Positions 6,210 through 10,326 of a stretch of 10,326 nucleotides of DNA are shown here, piece after piece (the stretch's first letter is position 1; each line of letters starts with the position of its first letter). Below the pieces are notes generated by a model. It was given only the letters and a program-made list of their open reading frames with translations. It ran no database searches and had not been told where the DNA came from. Both the position numbers and the translations under genes were made by a program. Origin of the DNA: JAVBPP01 sp031549535 (GTDB lineage Bacteria > Bacillota > Clostridia > Oscillospirales > Acutalibacteraceae); NCBI GenBank assembly GCA_031549535.1, contig JAVBPP010000096.1, forward strand, positions 1 through 10,326, in the 5' to 3' direction.

Positions 6210-6238
6210 AGTATACCTACCCGGCTTTGCCCTGTCAA
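6210..6238 (-). promoter_or_regulatory. Near-consensus sigma-A promoter of the kdu operon
   Basis: Read on the minus strand, TTGACA (6238-6233) and TATACT (6215-6210) are separated by exactly 17 bases; 11 of 12 hexamer bases match consensus. Transcription should begin near 6203, giving a leader of about 30 bases with an AAGGAG site. Over the -10 lies a loosely symmetric stretch (6204-6222) with GGGT and ACCC ends around GTATAC, offset by one base, which could be an operator. A promoter this strong ahead of a sugar-acid operon would normally need a repressor. Confidence 0.85.
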
Positions 6239-6270
6239 GGTTGTTTGGCAAATCGGCAGGGCAACAGCAT

Positions 6271-6840
6271 TTACCTAACCTTGAGCAATCCTCTGAAGCC
6301 TCTTGCCGCGTAATAGGATTCCGCGCCGTTATGGTATACAAAAACTTGATTATATCGCCGGTCACAAAAAAGCGCGCCTCCCAAGGCTCTGATAGCATCC
6401 GGCGTTGCAATCCAACTCGATGTTTTCAAATCAAAGCTTCCTGCTTGTTGCAGCTTTTGATACTGCGCCTGCGTTAAAAGCGCAATGCCCATATCGGCAG
6501 CCATGTCCAAGACACTGTTTTCCGGTTTATTTGTCTTTCTGGACTCCAGCGCTTCCCGGTCATAACAAAGACTTCTGCGGTATAGGGGACTTTCTGCAGA
6601 GCAATCATAAAAAATGTAGGTATCCGTTTCTTGCTCATAATCCACAACATCTGGTTCTCCACCAGTTTGTTCCATTTCATTCAGTGACCACAGCGTTTGC
6701 GCATTCTGCTCCAGTTTCGTCTGCAAATCACTCCACACAAGCCCCTTATGCCGCTGCATGTTTTGCTCAAAGCGCGTTTGTAACACCTCAAATAATGCTG
6801 TACGTTGTTCTGTTGTCAAGTTCTTTTTGTTACGTTCCAT
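6271..6840 (-). CDS. DUF4256 domain-containing protein
   Basis: This 189-residue soluble protein has no signal peptide or membrane helix. It is recognised as DUF4256 by its C-terminal blocks: SVLDMAADMGIALL near 109-122, then FDLKTSSWIATP near 136-147, then LGGALFCDRR and VYHNGAESYYAARGFRG up to the end. The function is unknown; related proteins occur singly in many Firmicutes and some Bacteroidetes. The start is set at the ATG at 6840 because GGAGG (6849-6853) lies 8 bases upstream. The in-frame ATG at 6855 has no ribosome binding site and would itself overlap this GGAGG. It is divergent from the SEDS gene, and its stop is 33 bases upstream of the kdu promoter with no strong terminator between, so some read-through into the kdu operon is possible. 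Confidence 0.85.
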   Translation of the reverse strand: MERNKKNLTTEQRTALFEVLQTRFEQNMQRHKGLVWSDLQTKLEQNAQTLWSLNEMEQTGGEPDVVDYEQETDTYIFYDCSAESPLYRRSLCYDREALESRKTNKPENSVLDMAADMGIALLTQAQYQKLQQAGSFDLKTSSWIATPDAIRALGGALFCDRRYNQVFVYHNGAESYYAARGFRGLLKVR

Positions 6841-6898
6841 CGTTTCATCCTCCATTCAAAGGCTACATACACACAAGAAATTCTGTTTTGCATGAATT

Positions 6899-6907
6899 AT
6901 TATACCA
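6899..6907 (-). promoter_or_regulatory. Probable extended -10 promoter of the DUF4256 gene
   Basis: On the minus strand TGGTATAAT gives a perfect -10 hexamer (6904-6899) with the TGn extension. A good -35 box is not visible at the right distance, which is common for extended -10 promoters. It lies about 60 bases before the chosen start. Confidence 0.55.
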
Positions 6908-6953
6908 AACTTGCAAGGGCTTTGAAAAGAGGATAACTCAAAAAACTTCAAAC

Positions 6954-6982
6954 TTGCTTTATTCACATTTTTAAGGTAAAAT
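6954..6982 (+). promoter_or_regulatory. Probable promoter of the SEDS-PBP operon
   Basis: TTGCTT (6954-6959) and TAAAAT (6977-6982) are spaced by 17 bases. The -10 matches 5/6 and the -35 matches 3/6. It is back-to-back with the DUF4256 promoter about 50 bases away, so the two could share regulation. A start near 6989 would leave a leader of roughly 34 bases before the TTG start. Confidence 0.5.
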
Positions 6983-7011
6983 AACAAAAAATATCTGAAT
7001 GCTATCAAAGC

Positions 7012-7018
7012 GGAGGTG
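7012..7018 (+). promoter_or_regulatory. Ribosome binding site that fixes the SEDS start
   Basis: GGAGGTG here lies 6 bases (counted from GGAGG) before a TTG codon at 7023. The upstream in-frame ATG at 6999 has no ribosome binding site, and starting there would place this site inside the coding sequence. It therefore favours TTG as the true start. Confidence 0.8.
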
Positions 7019-7022
7019 CGCC

Positions 7023-8759
7023 TTGGACGAACTGTATGCATTTTTAGACAGCCATTACCTGCAGGCTGCGCGTTTCGTGTTTGCGATTCTCGCGCCTTTG
7101 CTTGTTTTTTTGTTTTTTTCGCGCTTAAAAAAGCGGGACAGCACCTCCTATCTACTCGCGGTGCTGGATATTGATGACGGAGCGGTGCGCCTGCCCATTA
7201 TGCATTATGAGACCACCATTGGCCGTTCGCGTTCCTGCGATGTGGTGATTCCCCTGGATGTAGTTTCGCGCCAGCATGCCGTGCTCACCATGAGCGAAAA
7301 CGGACGCTGGCGGATTGTGGACACAAAGTCCCGGGGCGGCATTTTAGTAAATGGGGAGCCTTCTGACAGCCAGACACCCATCAGCATCGGCGACGAAATT
7401 GCGCTGGCCGGAATCAAAATGGTGCTCATGCCGGCCACAAGTTATGACGCCAAGCAAATTGTGCAGAAGAGCAAGCTGAAGCACAGGAAAGCACCTGTCT
7501 CCCTGCAAAAGCTTAATTCCATTTGGTTTGCCTTTCTCGCACTGAACGTGTTTCAAGGGCTTGCAAGCTATCAGTTTTATTTGACGGCGGAGCTGAAGCA
7601 CCTGCCCGCCATGTTCGCCTGTTTCGGTTTTTTGGCGGTGTTCCCCTGGATTTATATGCTGATTGCCAAGCTGCTGGGTATCACCAACCTCGCGGCGGAA
7701 GCCGTTGGCTTTTTCCTTTCCACCATAGGGATTTGCACCACCGCCGCCGTTTCACCGGACAGCCTGTATAAACAACTCGGCGCATTGGTGCTGGGCATTT
7801 TTCTGTTTTGCATGGCTTGCATGGTGCTGCGCAACCTCAATATCGTTATGAAACTGCGGCCTTATGCAGCTGTGATTTCCTTATTAATTCTGGCCGCCAA
7901 CATCGTCATCGGCAGCACAATCAACGGGCAGCGCAACTGGATTGACCTGGGCTTTGTAACCCTGCAGCCCTCGGAATTTACCAAAATTCTGTTTGTTTTC
8001 GCCGGCTCTGCCACCCTGGAATGGCTGTTGACAACGAAAAATCTGACAATTTTAACCTTGTACTCGATCGGCTGCATCGGCTGTCTGTTCCTTATGGGCG
8101 ATTTCGGCACAGCGTTAATTTATTTCTTTGCATTTTTGGTTTTGATTTTTATGACCAGCGGCGATATCCGTGCCATTGTGCTCACAAGCGTTTCTGCAGG
8201 GTTGGGCGGGCTGATGGTTTTGCAGTATAAGCCTTACATCATTAACCGTTTTTCAGCCTGGCGGCATGTCTGGGAACATATGAGCGACACGGGCTTTCAA
8301 CAATCGCGCGCTTTGATTGCCATTGCCAGCGGCGGCCTGCTCGGCCTTGGCGCGGGAAACGGCTTTTTAAAGCGGGTGTATGCCGCCGACACGGACATCG
8401 TCTTCGGTGTCATCTGTGAAGAATGGGGGCTCATCATTGGTCTATGCGTGATTTGCTGTTATGCGCTGCTGCTTTACAGTGCCATCCGTTCCCATAAGAG
8501 CACGCGCTCCTCTTATTACGTCATTGCCGCCTGCACAGCGGCCGCGATTTTTGTGTTCCAGGCCTCCCTCAACATTTTCGGCACGACGGATGTTCTGCCG
8601 CTGACGGGGGTTACACTGCCTTTTATCAGCAATGGCGGCTCCTCCATGGCGGCAAGCTGGGGGCTGTTAAGCTTTATCACCTCCGCGCGCAATTACGCGC
8701 GCCCCACCAAGGCAAAGCTCGCCACGCAGCCCATCGCCGTAACACATAAGCAAGGATGA
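7023..8759 (+). CDS. FHA domain-SEDS (FtsW/RodA-type) peptidoglycan glycosyltransferase fusion
   Basis: This 578-residue membrane protein (TTG start) polymerises lipid II into glycan strands. One transmembrane helix (about 17-33) is followed by an FHA domain (about 55-140), whose phosphothreonine-binding residues are visible as GRS (67-69), SRQH (82-85) and NG (110-111). After a basic linker come about ten helices of the SEDS fold. SEDS hallmarks are NGQRNWIDLG then QPSEFTK (about 301-321), the acidic TDIVFGVICEEWG segment (about 457-469), where Asp458 aligns with the catalytic Asp of RodA, and PLTGVTLPFISNGGSS near 526-541. The FHA domain must face the cytoplasm, so the N terminus is probably outside. 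FtsW, RodA and SpoVE cannot be told apart by eye. The gene is followed 7 bases later by its likely transpeptidase partner. Confidence 0.9.
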   Translation: MDELYAFLDSHYLQAARFVFAILAPLLVFLFFSRLKKRDSTSYLLAVLDIDDGAVRLPIMHYETTIGRSRSCDVVIPLDVVSRQHAVLTMSENGRWRIVDTKSRGGILVNGEPSDSQTPISIGDEIALAGIKMVLMPATSYDAKQIVQKSKLKHRKAPVSLQKLNSIWFAFLALNVFQGLASYQFYLTAELKHLPAMFACFGFLAVFPWIYMLIAKLLGITNLAAEAVGFFLSTIGICTTAAVSPDSLYKQLGALVLGIFLFCMACMVLRNLNIVMKLRPYAAVISLLILAANIVIGSTINGQRNWIDLGFVTLQPSEFTKILFVFAGSATLEWLLTTKNLTILTLYSIGCIGCLFLMGDFGTALIYFFAFLVLIFMTSGDIRAIVLTSVSAGLGGLMVLQYKPYIINRFSAWRHVWEHMSDTGFQQSRALIAIASGGLLGLGAGNGFLKRVYAADTDIVFGVICEEWGLIIGLCVICCYALLLYSAIRSHKSTRSSYYVIAACTAAAIFVFQASLNIFGTTDVLPLTGVTLPFISNGGSSMAASWGLLSFITSARNYARPTKAKLATQPIAVTHKQG

Positions 8760-8766
8760 ATGCCCT

Positions 8767-10134
8767 ATGAAACGCATCGGACGACGCGCAAAATTTCTCA
8801 CAGTTGTAATTCTGTATTTTCTGGCTTGCACGGGCGTATTTCTCTATCAATACGCCGCCGGTGCGTCGGACTGGGTTGTTTTACACGCAAATCGCAATAT
8901 TTACCGCAACAACACGCTGCTTTGCCCCGGATTTGTCAACACTGCGGACGGGGTAATGCTGTTTCAATCCGGTAAAGACGGCAGCGATTATGCGGAAAGC
9001 AGCTCCCTGCGCCGCGCAACGCTGCACGCCGTGGGCGACCCTTCTGACCGTATTGTCACCGGTGTTGTGCGCAATTACCGCTCCAATTTGATTGGCTATG
9101 ACCTGCTCAACGGTGTCTATAATCCGGAAAATGACAGCACCTCCATCCGCCTGACGTTGGATTCCAAAGTCTGCAAGGCGGCTTATGACGCGTTGGACGA
9201 CTACAAGGGCACCATCGGGGTAATGAATTATAAGACGGGGGAAATCATCTGCATGGTCAGCAAGCCCGCGTTTGACCCTCTGGATGTGCCCTATGACTTC
9301 AGCTCCAAAAGCCTGGAGGGCGTATTTATCAATCGCCTAACGGGCGGCCTGTATGTGCCCGGCTCTATTTTTAAGCTCATTACTGCTGCGGCGGCAATTG
9401 ATAAAATCCCGGATATTGACAGCCAAAAATTCATTTGCAAGGGTAAGATTAAATTTGGAAACGATGTCATCAACTGCTCCGGAACACACGGAACCGTGGA
9501 TTTCAAACGTGCCCTGGCCAAATCCTGCAACTGTGCATTTGCGGAAATTGCCACCCAGCTGGGCAAGGACGTGTTGACGGAATACGCACAAAAAGCTGGC
9601 CTGGGCAAGCGCTTTGATGTCAGCGGCGTTTCCACGCAGGCGGGGCGCATTGATTTGAGTAAGGCGGCACAGGTGGAACTGGCTTGGGCGGGTATCGGGC
9701 AATACACCACACTGGTCAACCCCATGCAGTACCTCATTTTCATGAGCGCCGTCGCAAACGGCGGAACCTCCTGCCTGCCCTATTATGTGGACAGTGTGCA
9801 GACCGGAACAAACACGGCGCAAAGCTTAAAGCCAAGCGGCAAAACAGAGCCGATGATTAGCCAGGCCACAGCAACTAAACTTTCTGATATGATGCGCAAC
9901 AACACCAAGGTACAGTATGAGGACAGCCGTTTTTCCGGCATGGAGCTCTGCGCCAAAACCGGCACGGCGGAAACCAGCGACGGCGAGCCGCACGCCTGGT
10001 TTACCGGCTTTTTGCGCAACGAAAAAACACCCTTTGCTTTTGTTGTAATTCTGGAGCACGCAAGCTCCGGCCAAGGGAATGCACTGCCCGCCGCCAGAAG
10101 CGTTCTACGCGCGGCGGTTGAGGCCGCAAAATAA
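8767..10134 (+). CDS. Compact class B penicillin-binding protein (PbpA/FtsI-like transpeptidase)
   Basis: This 455-residue protein cross-links peptidoglycan outside the membrane. It has a basic N terminus and one membrane anchor (about 10-31), a short linker domain (about 35-130), then the transpeptidase domain. Catalytic motifs are SIFK (200-203, nucleophile Ser200), SCN (253-255) and KTGTAE (397-402). It is shorter than typical FtsI or MrdA proteins and resembles the compact PbpA type found beside RodA in Actinobacteria and many Clostridia. The start codon is 7 bases after the SEDS stop, and the AAGGA ribosome binding site overlaps the end of the SEDS gene, so translation is probably coupled. 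The pairing implies a SEDS-PBP complex for septal or sidewall synthesis. Which of the two is unresolved. Confidence 0.92.
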   Translation: MKRIGRRAKFLTVVILYFLACTGVFLYQYAAGASDWVVLHANRNIYRNNTLLCPGFVNTADGVMLFQSGKDGSDYAESSSLRRATLHAVGDPSDRIVTGVVRNYRSNLIGYDLLNGVYNPENDSTSIRLTLDSKVCKAAYDALDDYKGTIGVMNYKTGEIICMVSKPAFDPLDVPYDFSSKSLEGVFINRLTGGLYVPGSIFKLITAAAAIDKIPDIDSQKFICKGKIKFGNDVINCSGTHGTVDFKRALAKSCNCAFAEIATQLGKDVLTEYAQKAGLGKRFDVSGVSTQAGRIDLSKAAQVELAWAGIGQYTTLVNPMQYLIFMSAVANGGTSCLPYYVDSVQTGTNTAQSLKPSGKTEPMISQATATKLSDMMRNNTKVQYEDSRFSGMELCAKTGTAETSDGEPHAWFTGFLRNEKTPFAFVVILEHASSGQGNALPAARSVLRAAVEAAK

Positions 10135-10166
10135 CCGTGCAGCACAAAAGAAATGCTGCACGGTTT
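10135..10166 (+). terminator. Intrinsic terminator, probably bidirectional
   Basis: A perfect 10-bp stem (10135-10144 with 10154-10163) with a 9-base A-rich loop begins immediately after the PBP stop codon. On the plus strand it is followed by only three T. On the minus strand it is followed by a TTATTTT tract, so it may stop the convergent cupin gene transcript better than its own operon. Confidence 0.75.
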
Positions 10167-10178
10167 CATGTCTGCCCT

Positions 10179-10326
10179 CTATGCGAAAAGAATTAACGCA
10201 ATAATATACATCGTTTCCGTTCCGGTGTTTTTAATGGAATGTCCCTCGCCCGGATTGGTTATCGTAACATCCCCGGCCGCAATGCTACGCAGGGTTCCGT
10301 TGTCGTCCAATTCACCCGTGCCCGTG
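10179..10326 (-). CDS. Cupin-domain protein, C-terminal end (cut by window edge)
   Basis: Only the last 48 codons are present, ending in TAG at 10181-10179. The visible peptide carries a cupin motif-2 pattern: GDVTITNPGEGHSIKN, with Gly, Pro, Gly, His and Asn at the expected spacing. A hydrophobic strand and a short C terminus follow. This fits a small single-domain cupin_2 protein that may bind a metal through this His. The start, full length and function are outside the window. It converges on the PBP gene across a shared stem-loop. Confidence 0.75.
   Translation of the reverse strand, partial: TGTGELDDNGTLRSIAAGDVTITNPGEGHSIKNTGTETMYIIALILFA

Noticed and set aside
6241..6270. Terminator between DUF4256 and the kdu promoter
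   Set aside because: Only very short, poorly paired complementarity is present, with no U-tract.

Overview
The window looks like chromosomal DNA from a Gram-positive Clostridia-type bacterium, probably of the Oscillospiraceae/Ruminococcaceae kind. This is inferred from four things: strong AGGAGG-type ribosome binding sites, sigma-A-like promoters, a mix of DUF378, DUF4256 and FHA-SEDS genes, and moderate base composition. No ribosomal RNA or species marker is present, so the assignment is tentative.

Left part (1-1600): a patatin-like phospholipase gene (+) lies between two copies of a long, imperfectly self-complementary hairpin element. The two copies share a 43-base core (42/43 identical) containing a 7-bp stem-loop, while their outer arms differ in sequence yet each pairs with itself. 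After copy 2 come a weak terminator-like hairpin and a small two-helix DUF378 membrane protein gene (-).

Middle (1607-6240): a cysteine synthase gene (+) runs tail-to-tail, with only 3 bases between stop codons, into a four-gene minus-strand operon. The operon is driven by a near-consensus promoter (TTGACA, 17-base spacer, TATACT) at 6210-6238. Its order is kduI, kduD, a fumarylacetoacetate-hydrolase-family gene, and a URO-D/MtaA-like gene. KduI and KduD are the two steps that turn the unsaturated-uronate product of pectin or glycosaminoglycan lyases into 2-keto-3-deoxygluconate. The last two genes are not standard members of that pathway and suggest a side branch.

Right part (6271-10326): a DUF4256 gene (-) is divergent from a two-gene peptidoglycan operon (+). 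That operon encodes a SEDS (FtsW/RodA-type) glycosyltransferase with an FHA phosphothreonine-binding domain near its N terminus, followed 7 bases later by a compact class B penicillin-binding protein. Together they form a polymerase-transpeptidase pair whose activity may be tied to Ser/Thr kinase signalling. A strong stem-loop terminator separates them from the 3' end of a cupin-domain gene (-) cut by the window edge.

No tRNA, rRNA, CRISPR array, insertion sequence or phage gene was seen. The most unusual structure is the hairpin element: in both copies every transition-type mismatch in the arms becomes a G-U pair only in a minus-strand transcript (8 versus 0), which hints at a structured RNA read from that strand.
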